This document shows, piece after piece, positions 17,968-27,691 of a stretch of DNA of 64,000 bases. The position numbers and the translations under genes are program-made. Origin of the DNA: an uncultured Acidimicrobiaceae bacterium (GTDB taxonomy: Bacteria > Actinomycetota > Acidimicrobiia > Acidimicrobiales > UBA10347); the NCBI GenBank assembly GCA_905182135.1, contig CAJJAG010000004.1:310001-374000 (forward strand). The letters are read 5' to 3'. The first letter of the stretch is position 1; each line of letters opens with the position of its first letter. The notes below the pieces were generated by a model. That model saw only the letters and a list, made by a program, of their open reading frames with translations. It was not told where the DNA came from and did not search any database.

Positions 17968-18183
17968 ATGTCAATTCTTGTCGAGAGCCCAGTAGTTGGA
18001 ACGGTATGGAAGATCCAGGTGGCTGTAGGAGATGCCGTTGCCGAAGGCGACGACATCATGATCCTTGAGTCCATGAAGATGGAGATCCCAGTCGAAGCCG
18101 AAGCGACCGGCACGATCATCTCTCTCTCGGTAGCCGAAGGTGACCAGGTCGCCGAGGGCGCCCTGCTAGCGACCATCGAATAG
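17968..18183 (+). CDS. free-standing biotin carboxyl carrier protein
   Basis: A 71-residue single biotinyl/lipoyl-attachment domain. The attachment motif is ESMKMEIPVEA with the target Lys37; the two half-repeats (PVVGTVWKIQVAVGDAVAEG and ATGTIISLSVAEGDQVAEGA) form the usual barrel. The MKM sequence with Met on both sides of Lys is typical of biotin rather than lipoate. No proline-rich N-terminal arm is present, so it is a minimal carrier. It is divergent from the acyl-CoA carboxylase beta subunit and presumably serves as its biotin carrier together with a biotin carboxylase encoded elsewhere. Confidence 0.93.
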   Translation: MSILVESPVVGTVWKIQVAVGDAVAEGDDIMILESMKMEIPVEAEATGTIISLSVAEGDQVAEGALLATIE

Positions 18184-18264
18184 CCCTACTGCTCCGACCA
18201 GGCACGACCTGGCGCCTTGCCTGCGACAAGGTCGATCGGGTTGGCGTTTTCGGGCTCCAGTTCG

Positions 18265-19041
18265 CTACTTCCATCCTTCGCTTGGTCGCATACGCAGCCC
18301 AGCGTCGAGGCGCAGAACCGTCCCATTCAGTATCGGGTTCTCGACGATGTGCTGCGCTAGCTGCGCATATTCGTCGGGTCGCCCCATCCGCTCGGGGAAT
18401 GGCGTGTCATGGTCAAGACGACCCCGAAACTCATCGGTCATACCGGCGACCATCGGTGTCTCGAAAGTGCCAGGAGCGATCGACACAGCGCGAATCCCGT
18501 GGCGAGCCAGGTCGCGTGCCAGAGGCAGCGTCATTGCGGCCACCGCCCCCTTCGATGCCGAATAGGCAACACCGCCGTCGACGCCATCGAATGCGGCAAT
18601 GGACGATGTCGTGACGAGGACACCGCGCTCTCCGTCTTCGTTGGCAGCCTCAAGATCCCGCATGCGCCAGGCAACTTCGCGCAATACGTGAAAGGTGCCC
18701 GTTACGTTCACGGCCATGACTTTTTGGAAAATGTCCAACCGGTGAGCGCCCCGATGGCCAATCATCTTCGAGCCATCGCCCACACCAGCGCAACAGACTG
18801 CCACGCGAGCGATACCGAGCGCCGCTTGAGCGCCGTCCACCGCATGTTCGACCGACGTCGCATCGGCTACATCGCAGTGTTCAAAATGTGCGCCTAGTTC
18901 CGCCGCCAGAAGAGCACCGGCCGCATCATTCACGTCCAGGATGGCGACGCTCGCCCCTGCGGCAGAGAATCTTCGAGCTGTCGCTTCGCCCAATCCACTG
19001 GCCCCACCGGTGATGATCGCTACGTGACCAGGTAAATGCAT
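18265..19041 (-). CDS. SDR-family dehydrogenase (HSD10/3-hydroxyacyl-CoA type)
   Basis: A 258-residue classical short-chain dehydrogenase. The NAD-binding loop is TGGASGLGEATARRF (residues about 11-25), the Asp after beta-2 (LDVND) indicates NAD preference, the structural motif is in CCAGVG, and the active site reads Ser in TTSSIAAFDG and Y-x3-K in AYSASKGAVAAM. The C-terminal FPERMGRPDEYAQLAQHIVE and LRLDAGLRM match type 10 17-beta-HSD/3-hydroxyacyl-CoA dehydrogenases. The ATG at 19041 starts the domain (MHLPGHVAIITGG); upstream in-frame sequence has no protein character. It begins 50 bases after the antiporter gene ends. Confidence 0.93.
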   Translation of the reverse strand: MHLPGHVAIITGGASGLGEATARRFSAAGASVAILDVNDAAGALLAAELGAHFEHCDVADATSVEHAVDGAQAALGIARVAVCCAGVGDGSKMIGHRGAHRLDIFQKVMAVNVTGTFHVLREVAWRMRDLEAANEDGERGVLVTTSSIAAFDGVDGGVAYSASKGAVAAMTLPLARDLARHGIRAVSIAPGTFETPMVAGMTDEFRGRLDHDTPFPERMGRPDEYAQLAQHIVENPILNGTVLRLDAGLRMRPSEGWK

Positions 19042-19090
19042 AACCACAGTCTGCTCGCTGGACCGCCCCTGCAAGAATTCAAGGTGTGAC

Positions 19091-21250
19091 TCACAGATCA
19101 AAGGGCATGAGCACCAGCGCAACTGTGGCGTCGCACTCGCGCAAGATGCGCTCGACGGTGTGGCCCAAGAACGGGCGACCGTCTGGCCGGCGCAGATTAG
19201 CTCCCATGACAACCAGGTCGGCTTCGAGTTCGGCGACAAGTGCAAGGATCTCGTCGGCAGGTTCGCCACTACGCAGCGTCTGCTTGGTCTCGACACCTAA
19301 CCCCAGCGCCATAGTTGCTGACTGATCGAGTAATCCTTGACCGACTTCTTCTGGTGAACGCTGGTTACCGGCACGGTTCAGGATTCCTTGAAGCAACGCA
19401 TTGGCGTCGGTCCGTGTGATCACATGTGTGAGGTGCACCTCGGTACCCAGGTTCGCGCTGATGTTGAACGCAATTTCGCTGGCGGCTCGCGATGCTGGTG
19501 TGCCGCCGATGGGAACGACAGCCCGAGCGAACGCTGCGGGTAGGCGGCGGGCGCCCAGTGTGCGATTACGTCTCACGAGCACGACGGGAATGGGGCTCAC
19601 CGACAAGATGTCATCGACGCGGGTGGAGATAACGATGTCGTCGCGGTCGAGTTCATCAGCGCCCAGACCGATCACGCCGAAGCCAAGAGCACTCTCTTTA
19701 ACGATGATGTCAGCAATGCCCTCTTCGGTCGTTTTGACCTTGCGATGCTCGATTTCTCGCCCGTACAACGTGTTCAACAGCGGCTCGATATCGGCCGAAT
19801 CAGGACTTTCACCAGCGGTGATAACAGTGGCGGCGGCTTCCTCGGGCCAGGCGAAGTGCAGGATCTGAGCCGCAGCAATCGACGCTGGGTCGCCGTCGCT
19901 CGGCATGAGGAGTCGAGACGTATTGACGACAATGTTCTTGTCCAGCGCCGCCTCGCGAGAGAGGCGAGCCTGTTCCGCCTCGCTGCCGTCCCAGCCGCGC
20001 ACGACCAACCGCAATCCAATCGAGGCGAACACGCTCGTAACCACGGGTACCAACACGATTGCCGTAAAGGCAACGGTGTTGAACACTCCGACAGCCGAAC
20101 CAACGGTGGCGATCACGATCTCTAGGGCGCCGCGAGCGTTCAGTCCGGCGCCGAGCGCTAGGGCGCCGCGATGAGAACGCCCTGCCATACGAGCACCGCC
20201 ATAGGCGCCGATGAACTTGGCAACGATGGCGACGACGATGATGACCAACGTCCAGGTAATAGCAGTGGCGTTGCCAAGCTCGCGCAGATCGACTCGCAAA
20301 CCAGCGGTGGCAAAGAAAATCGGGGCAAAGAACCCGAGTGTGAGCCCTTCAATTTGTTCCAGTGTGCGATCGTGCTGAAAACGGGACCGGTGCAGGACGA
20401 CACCAGCGACGAAGGCACCGAGCACTGCCTCAACACCGAGCTTCTGCGTGACCACGCCAAACCCGAGCATAGATACCAACGCAACCGTGAGAGCGCCCGA
20501 CACACCTGCCTCGACCCGTCGCATCTGACGAAGCGCACGGTCGACCAATCGCTGGCCCAGCGTCATCGCTACGGCGACGAAAACTAGGATCGGCACGATC
20601 GTCTTCAGGATTTGCACGACGCCGATTTCGCCCGAAGTTGCCAGGCCTGTGAACACGCCAAGCATGAGCCAGCCGACAACATCGTTGGCCATACCTGCAG
20701 CAACCGTGATCTGGCCGAAGTCTCGGCGCATCAGGCCGAGTTCACTCAGTATTTTGGCAACCACAGCGAGCGAGGACACACTCAAGGCCAGCGCTACGAA
20801 CAACGCAAAATTAACCCGTTCGGCACCCTCGGCCAGAAACAGGTCGCCCGGCAACGCGTAGCCAACAGCGAGGCCACCAATCAACGGCACAATCAGACTG
20901 CCTGTTGTGACCAACGCTGCTGGACGGCCGAGCTTACGGATCAGACCCAAGTCCGTTTCGAACCCAGTGACAACCAGTAGCAGCGCCACACCGACCCATG
21001 CGATGCCGAGTAGCGCAGCCGACTGGACTTCTTCATGCCCTTCGTTCAAGAACCAGTTGAAACCTTCGGGCCAGACGGTACCGAACACCGAAGGACCGAG
21101 CAGCAGTCCCGCTCCGAGCTCGCCGATGACGCCTGGCAACCCAATCTTGCGCATCATCCAACCGAGGGCTCGGGCGAAGACGAGGATGACAAAGAGCTGG
21201 ACCCAGAAAACCAGGAGCTCATGCTCTTCGATTGGAATCAGTTCAGCCAT
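19091..21250 (-). CDS. CPA2-type cation/proton antiporter with tandem USP domains
   Basis: A 719-residue protein. Residues about 1-410 form a Kef/NhaS3-like monovalent cation:proton antiporter domain with roughly 12-13 membrane segments, beginning with the family start (MRKIGLPGVIGELGAGLLLG). The cytoplasmic C-terminus holds two universal-stress-protein-like domains, about 435-565 (ending IPVVLVRRNR) and 570-719, the second with a GANLRRPDGRPFLGHTVERI segment matching the ATP-binding G-2x-G-9x-G(S/T) of USPs in modified form. The domain order suggests nucleotide-regulated K+/Na+-H+ exchange, which is inference. Its first 8 bases overlap the 3' end of xth, so the two form an operon. Confidence 0.92.
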   Translation of the reverse strand: MAELIPIEEHELLVFWVQLFVILVFARALGWMMRKIGLPGVIGELGAGLLLGPSVFGTVWPEGFNWFLNEGHEEVQSAALLGIAWVGVALLLVVTGFETDLGLIRKLGRPAALVTTGSLIVPLIGGLAVGYALPGDLFLAEGAERVNFALFVALALSVSSLAVVAKILSELGLMRRDFGQITVAAGMANDVVGWLMLGVFTGLATSGEIGVVQILKTIVPILVFVAVAMTLGQRLVDRALRQMRRVEAGVSGALTVALVSMLGFGVVTQKLGVEAVLGAFVAGVVLHRSRFQHDRTLEQIEGLTLGFFAPIFFATAGLRVDLRELGNATAITWTLVIIVVAIVAKFIGAYGGARMAGRSHRGALALGAGLNARGALEIVIATVGSAVGVFNTVAFTAIVLVPVVTSVFASIGLRLVVRGWDGSEAEQARLSREAALDKNIVVNTSRLLMPSDGDPASIAAAQILHFAWPEEAAATVITAGESPDSADIEPLLNTLYGREIEHRKVKTTEEGIADIIVKESALGFGVIGLGADELDRDDIVISTRVDDILSVSPIPVVLVRRNRTLGARRLPAAFARAVVPIGGTPASRAASEIAFNISANLGTEVHLTHVITRTDANALLQGILNRAGNQRSPEEVGQGLLDQSATMALGLGVETKQTLRSGEPADEILALVAELEADLVVMGANLRRPDGRPFLGHTVERILRECDATVALVLMPFDL

Positions 21251-22061
21251 CGCGACTCAGTAAGTCCGCAAACGATCCCAGGTCGAAATCTGCATAGATG
21301 GGAACGTGATCGCTCGGCTTGTGACCGTCCCAGGCCTTACGGCCGTTGCGATCCACCAACGCACCCTGCACGGTTGCCAACAGCGACTCGCTAGCCAGAA
21401 TGAGGTCAATTCGAATTCCCTGACGTTTATGGAATCGGCCAGCGGTGTAATCGTAATAACTGAACAGGCCTGGATTATCGGGGTACACGTGGCGGAAGGT
21501 GTCGGTTAGACCCCACCCCTTGATGGCGTCCAGGGCATCTCGTTCTGGTTTGGTGACATGGGTCTTGCCGACGAAAGCTTTGGTGTCCCAGACATCGGCA
21601 TCTTCAGGGGCGATGTTGAAGTCGCCGAGAATCGCTAGAGGCTCTTTCGGATCATGATTTTGGTCGAGGTGGGACCGTAGGCGCGCTAGCCAATCGAGCT
21701 TGTACCGGTAGTGATCATGGTCTACTTCGCGTCCGTTCGGCACATACACCGAACAGACCCGCACGCCGCCACACGTAGCCCAGATGACCCTGGCGTCGAC
21801 ATCTGGATCGCCACCATCGGCGAAGTCGACAACAACATCGCCAAGTCCGACCTTGCTCAGGATCGCTACGCCGTTCCACTGTCCTTGGCCATGATGAGCA
21901 GTCTCATAGCCCATCGCCTCGAAGTCAGCAGCTGGGAACGCATCGTTCGCCAGCTTGGTTTCCTGGATACAGACCACATCGGGCTGCATCCGCTCAAGCC
22001 ACTCTTCAACCCGCGGCATCCGGGCGTTGAGCGAGTTCACGTTCCAACTAGCGATTCGCAT
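21243..22061 (-). CDS. xth: exodeoxyribonuclease III
   Basis: A 272-residue EEP-fold AP endonuclease/3' exonuclease for base-excision repair. Motifs: ASWNVNSLNARMPRVEEWLE, CIQETKLAND (catalytic Glu), SVYVPNGREVDHDHY, GDFNIAPEDADVWD, and the C-terminal SDHVPIYADF with the catalytic Asp-His pair. Length is normal. It overlaps the downstream antiporter gene and is divergent from kgd. Confidence 0.95.
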   Translation of the reverse strand: MRIASWNVNSLNARMPRVEEWLERMQPDVVCIQETKLANDAFPAADFEAMGYETAHHGQGQWNGVAILSKVGLGDVVVDFADGGDPDVDARVIWATCGGVRVCSVYVPNGREVDHDHYRYKLDWLARLRSHLDQNHDPKEPLAILGDFNIAPEDADVWDTKAFVGKTHVTKPERDALDAIKGWGLTDTFRHVYPDNPGLFSYYDYTAGRFHKRQGIRIDLILASESLLATVQGALVDRNGRKAWDGHKPSDHVPIYADFDLGSFADLLSRDG

Positions 22062-22237
22062 GACGACCGAGACTAGCCACCCAGCGGCGCATACCTGGCT
22101 CCAACTCCAATCTCATTCAAGATCTGCCAATCTGGCACCGCTCCATTCTCCAGGGTCTGCAGAATGCTGCCGTGTCAATCGGACACACAATTTGAGGTTG
22201 CGGGGCCAGTGACGGTTTGAGTTCGTACAATGTCGCC

Positions 22238-25200
22238 ATGACTGACACCGCCATGCCTGGCGATTCTGAACGCCATCCTGGCCCCAATGCCTGGCTGCTC
22301 GAAGAGATGCGCTCACAGTTCGAGCAAGAACCAGAGCGCCTCGACGACGACTCGTTGAGCTTCTTCGCCACCACTCCTGCCGCCGCAGCAATTACCCCTC
22401 TTTCAACCACGCCCGCTGCCATCGCTCTTGCACCTGCACCTGCACCAACAGCGGTATCCCCGTCGCTCGCGACCGCTACGCCGCTGGCATCTGAGGACTC
22501 GCCTGCTCATGCGGTGGTAGCAACCGAAACTCTGGGTGAACCCCTGCGCGGTGCAGCTGCGCGCATTGTCGAGAACATGGAGGCGAGCTTGGGAGTTCCC
22601 ACAGCCACCAGCTTCCGCGACATCCCCGCCAAGATGCTCGAAGCAAACCGCCGCATCATCAACGGCCATATGAAACGCGCTCGAATCGGCAAGGCCAGCT
22701 TCACTCACCTGATTGCGTGGGCGACCATCCGTGCGATCGCCGACCATGTGCCAGCGATGAACTCGACCTATGTACAGGGCCCCGACGGCAAGCCGCGTGT
22801 CCACCGTCACGACAAAATCGGTCTTGGCGTGGCCGTCGATGTCCAGAAGCGTGACGGCAGCCGCACCCTGCTCGTACCAACCTTGCGCGACGCTGCTGGC
22901 ACCGACTTCATGGGCTTCGTAGCCAAGTACGACGACCTAGTCGCTCGTGCCAGGATCAACAAGCTCACCCTGGGTGATTTTGGCGACACCACGGTGTCAC
23001 TCACGAACCCAGGCGGCATAGGTACCGTCCAGTCGGTACCTCGCTTGATGCCCGAACAAGGTGTCATTGTTGGGATGGGCACCATTGCACTTCCCGCTGC
23101 CTGGCAGGCTGCCGATTCTCGCACCATCGCCGACCTGGGCATCTCCAAGGTCGTCACGATCACGAGCACGTATGACCATCGCATTATCCAGGGCGCCGAG
23201 TCCGGCGAGTTCTTGCGAGCTATCCACAGCCTGCTCATCGGCGAGCACAACTTCTACAACGACATCTTCACGTCGGTCGGCGTGCCATATCAGCCGATCA
23301 ACTTCAACCCTGATCGCGCCACCAGTTCGAGCGATGAGGCCGTAACCAAGCAGATCGCCGTCAACCAGTGCGTCAACATGCACCGGGTGCGTGGCCACTT
23401 GATTGCCAACCTTGACCCGCTGGGACTGCGCGAATCCTATGGCGATGTCGACATCGACCCAGAAACCTATGGCTTGACCGTCTGGGACCTCGACCGCGAG
23501 TTCCTGCACACCGACTACGCCGATGCGGGCAACGCGACTCCTCGCAAGATGGTCCTGCGCGACATTTTGGGCGAAATACGCGATGCGTATTGCCGTACGG
23601 CTGGCATCGACTATATGCACATCCAAAACGCCGAAGAGAAGCGTTGGATCCAGCGGGCGGTCGAAGGCGTGAACCGCACGCCCGAGGATGATGAAAAGCG
23701 GCACATACTGGGGCGCTTGAACGCGGCCGAAGCCCTCGAAAGCTTCCTCGATCGCAAATACCCCGGCACGAAACGATTCGGCCTCGAAGGTGGCGAAAGC
23801 GCCATCCCAATTCTCGACGCCATCGTCGGAGATGCTGCCGATGCGGGTCTGGGCGAGGTCATCATCGGCATGGCGCACCGAGGCCGGCTCAACGTGTTGG
23901 TGAACATCGTGGGCAAAACCTACGAGCGACTGTTCCGCGAGTTCGAGGTCCGCGTCGAAGAAGGCGCCGTTCAAGGAAGCGGAGACGTCAAGTACCACCT
24001 GGGTATGGACGGCCTCTTTACATCACGCCATGGCAATGACATCCCAATCAAGCTAGCGGCCAACCCATCACATCTCGAGGCTGTGAACCCCGTTGTCGAA
24101 GGTCTGGCTCGGGCCTACACCGATCTGTACCCGGTCAAAGAGGACACTGACGAGTACCCGATTCTTCCGCTTCTCATCCACGGCGATGCAGCGTTCGCTG
24201 GTCAGGGTGTGGTGAGCGAGACGCTGAGCATGTCCCAAATCGACGGGTTCGCGGTCGGCGGCACCGTGCACCTGGTGATCAACAATCAGGTTGGTTTCAC
24301 TACGACTGCCGAAGCGCAGCGCTCTTCGACCTATCCCACTGATGTCGCCCGCATGGTCCAAGCGCCGATATTCCATGTGAATGGCGACGACCCAGAAGCC
24401 TGTGTATGGGCCGCCCATCTCGCGTTCGAGTACCGCCAGCGGTTCAACAAGGACGTTGTAATCGACATGTGGTGCTACCGCCGCCGTGGCCACAACGAGG
24501 GCGACGACCCCAGCTACACGCAACCACTGATGTACCGGGTGATCGACGAACTGGCGTCGACGCGAACCAAGTACCTGGAACTGCTCGTTCACCGTGGCGA
24601 CGTAGACGCCGAAGAAGAAACAGCAGCACGCGCCGACTTCGATAACCGTCTTCAAGCTGCTCTCGATGCGACCCGAGACGCAGCGCCACCAAAGGACCTA
24701 AAGGCTGCGGCTCCCTCGCCGGCGGTGGGTGTGCTGCCCCAAGTCAACACGGCGATCAGTCAGCAACGGGTCGACCAGATCTATGCAGCGCTGCAACGCT
24801 TGCCCGAGGGTTTCATGTTGCATCCAAAACTGGCCCGCCAGTTCGAACGGCGCGACACGTTGTTTGCCTCGGGCATGGTCGACTGGGCCATCGCCGAGGC
24901 CATGGCCCTCGGATCGTTGCTCGCCGAAGAAACCGGGGTGCGGTTGACAGGCCAGGACAGCCGTCGAGGCACCTTTTCGCATCGACATTCGACCTTGGTC
25001 GATTACAACACCGGTGGTGAATATCGGCCACTCGACGACCTACGCATGGCCACCACGCAGTTCTCGGTCTACGACTCGATGCTCAGCGAATACGCCGCAC
25101 TCGGGTTCGAGTACGGCTACTCAGTCGCCGATCCAGATTCCCTTGTCATCTGGGAAGCCCAGTTCGGCGACTTCGTTAATGGCGCCCAGATCGTCATCGA

Positions 25201-25912
25201 TCAGTTCATCGTTAGCGGCGAAGACAAATGGAAGCAGCACAGTGGCCTCGTCATGCTGTTACCCCACGGCTTTGAAGGTCAAGGCCCCGAGCATTCGTCA
25301 GCTCGCATGGAACGAGTGCTGCTGGCCTGCGCTGAAGACAACGTGCAGGTTGCCAATGCCAGCACTGCTGCTCAGTACTTCCACTTGTTGCGCCGTCAAA
25401 TGCACCGCACGGTCCGCAAGCCATTGTTCATCTTCACGCCCAAGTCGCTGTTACGTGCCAAACCTGCGCATTCCAAGATCGGGGATCTCACCCACGGCAC
25501 ATTCGAGGAATTACTCGATGACCCGTTCGTCGATGATGCTGCGGCGTCTGCAGTCACCAAGGTCGCAATCTGTAGCGGCAAGGTCAGCCATGAGTTGATC
25601 GCAGCCCGTGACGCCGCTGATGCTCCGATTGCTGTGCTGCGAGCCGAGCAGCTGTATCCGTGGCCAGCCGAAAAAATGTCCGAAGTGCTGCGGCGCTACC
25701 CCAACGCCACCGACCTGATCTGGCTCCAGGAAGAACCCGAAAACATGGGTGCTTGGAACTTCGTAAAGGGTCGCCTGTACGAACGCCACGGCGACGACTA
25801 CCGGATCACCCGCATCAGCCGCCCCGAATCCGGCTCACCAGCAACCGGTAGCTCAAGCATCCATGCCCAAGAACAAGCAGAACTGCTGCAACGAGTCATC
25901 GACTTCGAGTAG
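22238..25912 (+). CDS. kgd: multifunctional 2-oxoglutarate dehydrogenase/decarboxylase E2-E1 fusion
   Basis: A 1224-residue single chain typical of actinobacteria (Kgd/OdhA). A short N-terminal segment (NAWLLEEMRSQFEQEPERLD) precedes an alanine/proline linker, then a succinyltransferase-type E2 core without a lipoyl domain (VPTLRDAAGTDFMGFVAKYD; catalytic STYDHRIIQGAESG, about residues 310-323). The ThDP-dependent E1 part follows: GMAHRGRLNVLVNIVG, NPSHLEAVNPVVEG, LVINNQVGFTTT, the ThDP motif in DVVIDMWCYRRRGHNEGDDP, and a transketolase-like C-terminus (LLPHGFEGQGPEHSSARMER). It makes succinyl-CoA from 2-oxoglutarate with partner E2p/E3 proteins. ATG 22238 is preferred over a TTG at 22217. 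Confidence 0.97.
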   Translation: MTDTAMPGDSERHPGPNAWLLEEMRSQFEQEPERLDDDSLSFFATTPAAAAITPLSTTPAAIALAPAPAPTAVSPSLATATPLASEDSPAHAVVATETLGEPLRGAAARIVENMEASLGVPTATSFRDIPAKMLEANRRIINGHMKRARIGKASFTHLIAWATIRAIADHVPAMNSTYVQGPDGKPRVHRHDKIGLGVAVDVQKRDGSRTLLVPTLRDAAGTDFMGFVAKYDDLVARARINKLTLGDFGDTTVSLTNPGGIGTVQSVPRLMPEQGVIVGMGTIALPAAWQAADSRTIADLGISKVVTITSTYDHRIIQGAESGEFLRAIHSLLIGEHNFYNDIFTSVGVPYQPINFNPDRATSSSDEAVTKQIAVNQCVNMHRVRGHLIANLDPLGLRESYGDVDIDPETYGLTVWDLDREFLHTDYADAGNATPRKMVLRDILGEIRDAYCRTAGIDYMHIQNAEEKRWIQRAVEGVNRTPEDDEKRHILGRLNAAEALESFLDRKYPGTKRFGLEGGESAIPILDAIVGDAADAGLGEVIIGMAHRGRLNVLVNIVGKTYERLFREFEVRVEEGAVQGSGDVKYHLGMDGLFTSRHGNDIPIKLAANPSHLEAVNPVVEGLARAYTDLYPVKEDTDEYPILPLLIHGDAAFAGQGVVSETLSMSQIDGFAVGGTVHLVINNQVGFTTTAEAQRSSTYPTDVARMVQAPIFHVNGDDPEACVWAAHLAFEYRQRFNKDVVIDMWCYRRRGHNEGDDPSYTQPLMYRVIDELASTRTKYLELLVHRGDVDAEEETAARADFDNRLQAALDATRDAAPPKDLKAAAPSPAVGVLPQVNTAISQQRVDQIYAALQRLPEGFMLHPKLARQFERRDTLFASGMVDWAIAEAMALGSLLAEETGVRLTGQDSRRGTFSHRHSTLVDYNTGGEYRPLDDLRMATTQFSVYDSMLSEYAALGFEYGYSVADPDSLVIWEAQFGDFVNGAQIVIDQFIVSGEDKWKQHSGLVMLLPHGFEGQGPEHSSARMERVLLACAEDNVQVANASTAAQYFHLLRRQMHRTVRKPLFIFTPKSLLRAKPAHSKIGDLTHGTFEELLDDPFVDDAAASAVTKVAICSGKVSHELIAARDAADAPIAVLRAEQLYPWPAEKMSEVLRRYPNATDLIWLQEEPENMGAWNFVKGRLYERHGDDYRITRISRPESGSPATGSSSIHAQEQAELLQRVIDFE

Positions 25913-25936
25913 CCCCGCTTTCGGCTCGCGCCATCA

Positions 25937-26020
25937 TGTGGGGTCTGGCCTCAGATGACTACCCAACGGTCGTGTGACGAAAATCCAGCGGGTCTGACCC
26001 CTGAACATCACGATTTTCGT
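25937..26020. repeat. nested stem-loop with GGGTCTGACCC core (REP-like)
   Basis: Between kgd and the AarF gene, ACGAAAATC (25977-25985) pairs with GATTTTCGT (26012-26020) around a loop that holds the perfect palindrome GGGTCTGACCC (25990-26000). A partly degraded related segment, GGGGTCTGG, lies at 25940-25948. The same TCTGACCCC core recurs at 40991-40999. Dispersed palindromes with this core behave like REP elements; they may also act in transcript termination or stability. Confidence 0.6.
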
Positions 26021-26056
26021 GGCATCGTGGGGTTTCCCCTCCTGTGGCGACGACAT

Positions 26057-27661
26057 ATGACCGCTTCTTTGACACCTCCAATCGACGACACCAAATTTGG
26101 CGCTTTCACTGACGTTGGTCCGTGGAATATCGACCTCGATGCAATCTCCTGGTCGGCAAACCTTGATCAACTGCGCGAGGAAATTCGCGCCAAGGTTCCA
26201 GAACTAACCCGCAAACGACGGCTGCCGCCTGGCCGGCGGGTCGTGTCAATTTTGGGTCGTTTTGGTTGGGCGATCGGCCGTTGGAAGTTCGCCAAGCTAC
26301 GGGGGCTCAAAGGGCCAGCATCAACACAAGAGCTGTCTCTTCGACTCAGGTTGGCATCTGAGAGTTTAGGTTCGACCTATGTCAAGCTCGCCCAGATCAT
26401 TTCGTCGGGTGAAGGCGTCTTTCCCGAAGAGCTGGTGACCGAGTTTCGCAAGTGCCGTGACCAGGTTCCAGCCGAGCCTTTCTCGATCGTCAAACAGATC
26501 GTCGAAGAAGACCTCGGGTGCAAGCTGCATGAGGTCTTCCACCGCTTCGATCAGCAGCCTCTAGCGGCTGCCAGTATCGCCCAGGTGCACCGCGCCGAAA
26601 TCAAGATCGATGGCGAACCCATCGAAGTCGTCGTCAAAGTCCAGCGCCCACGCATCGCCGAGCTCGTGCATGCCGATATCGCGGCCTCAGCCTGGCTAGC
26701 ACCCTTTCTGGTTGGTCGTATCCCCGTGTCCGCATTGGCGAACCCACCGGCCCTCGTCGAAGTCTTTGCCCAGTCCATCGTCGAAGAGCTCGACTTTCGG
26801 CTCGAAGCCGGCAACATGCTCGACGTCGCCCGTTCGCTGAAGTCATTAGAACAAGACGGCTACGTGGTCCCTCGGCCACACCCTTCGCTTGTGACCAAGC
26901 GGGTCCTAGTGATGGAGCGCCTAGATGGCTTCCAGTTCGATGATCTAGACCGGCTCAAGGCCGAAAACATCGATCCCCACGACATTGTGCGCACCGGCAT
27001 GATCGGCTTCCTCGAAGGGGCCATGGTCAACGGCATCTTCCATGGCGATCTGCACGGCGGCAACCTATTCGTGCGACCTGATGGGAAGACGGCTTTACTC
27101 GATTACGGCATTGTCGGACGCTTGACCGAACCAAAGCGAGTTGCGTTCCTAAAGTTGCTGATGGCATCGACCACCAACAACGTCCATGCCCAAGTAGAAG
27201 CCATCCGAGACCTGGGCGCTCTTCCTCAGGATGTCGATATCGACGATGTCATAGTGCAGTTGGGTCTCGACGGTTCCGGCATTGACCCCATGCAGTTCGA
27301 CCAGACCGAGCTCGTGGAAGAAGTCAATCGGCTTATCAAGGCCTTGCTGGGCTATGGCGCTCGCATGCCACGTGAGCTGATGCTGTTCGCTAAGAACATG
27401 GTGTTCCTCGAAGGAGCGATCGCAACCCTCACGCCTGAGCTCGACTTATTCGCGGAGATCACCCACATCTCTATGTGGTTCGTCAAAACCCATGGCAACC
27501 AACTAGCGGACGACATCGGCATTAAGACCGATGACTTCAAGGTCGACCTGACAGCAATGAAGGGGCAGTTTGGTGTCGATCCGGCCACTGCCGAGTTCAC
27601 CTATCGCGAGCTCCAAGAACGCCGCGAACTCATCGCTAAGCGTTTCGCCGGAAAAGAGTAG
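26057..27661 (+). CDS. AarF/UbiB/ABC1-family kinase-like protein
   Basis: A 534-residue atypical kinase-like protein. Residues about 90-330 hold the ABC1/UbiB domain: the family KxGQ-type motif appears as STYVKLAQIIS, PLAAASIAQVHRAEI replaces the glycine loop, VVVKVQRPRI carries the ATP lysine, GIFHGDLHGGNLFVRPDGKT is the catalytic loop, and LLDYGIVGRL is the DFG equivalent. UbiB proteins support isoprenoid quinone biosynthesis or lipid handling. The ATG at 26057 is chosen because upstream in-frame sequence overlaps the REP-like stem-loop and has no family character. Confidence 0.93.
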   Translation: MTASLTPPIDDTKFGAFTDVGPWNIDLDAISWSANLDQLREEIRAKVPELTRKRRLPPGRRVVSILGRFGWAIGRWKFAKLRGLKGPASTQELSLRLRLASESLGSTYVKLAQIISSGEGVFPEELVTEFRKCRDQVPAEPFSIVKQIVEEDLGCKLHEVFHRFDQQPLAAASIAQVHRAEIKIDGEPIEVVVKVQRPRIAELVHADIAASAWLAPFLVGRIPVSALANPPALVEVFAQSIVEELDFRLEAGNMLDVARSLKSLEQDGYVVPRPHPSLVTKRVLVMERLDGFQFDDLDRLKAENIDPHDIVRTGMIGFLEGAMVNGIFHGDLHGGNLFVRPDGKTALLDYGIVGRLTEPKRVAFLKLLMASTTNNVHAQVEAIRDLGALPQDVDIDDVIVQLGLDGSGIDPMQFDQTELVEEVNRLIKALLGYGARMPRELMLFAKNMVFLEGAIATLTPELDLFAEITHISMWFVKTHGNQLADDIGIKTDDFKVDLTAMKGQFGVDPATAEFTYRELQERRELIAKRFAGKE

Positions 27662-27691
27662 AGACAACGCGCTCTGGTTTCGGAGCAGCGA

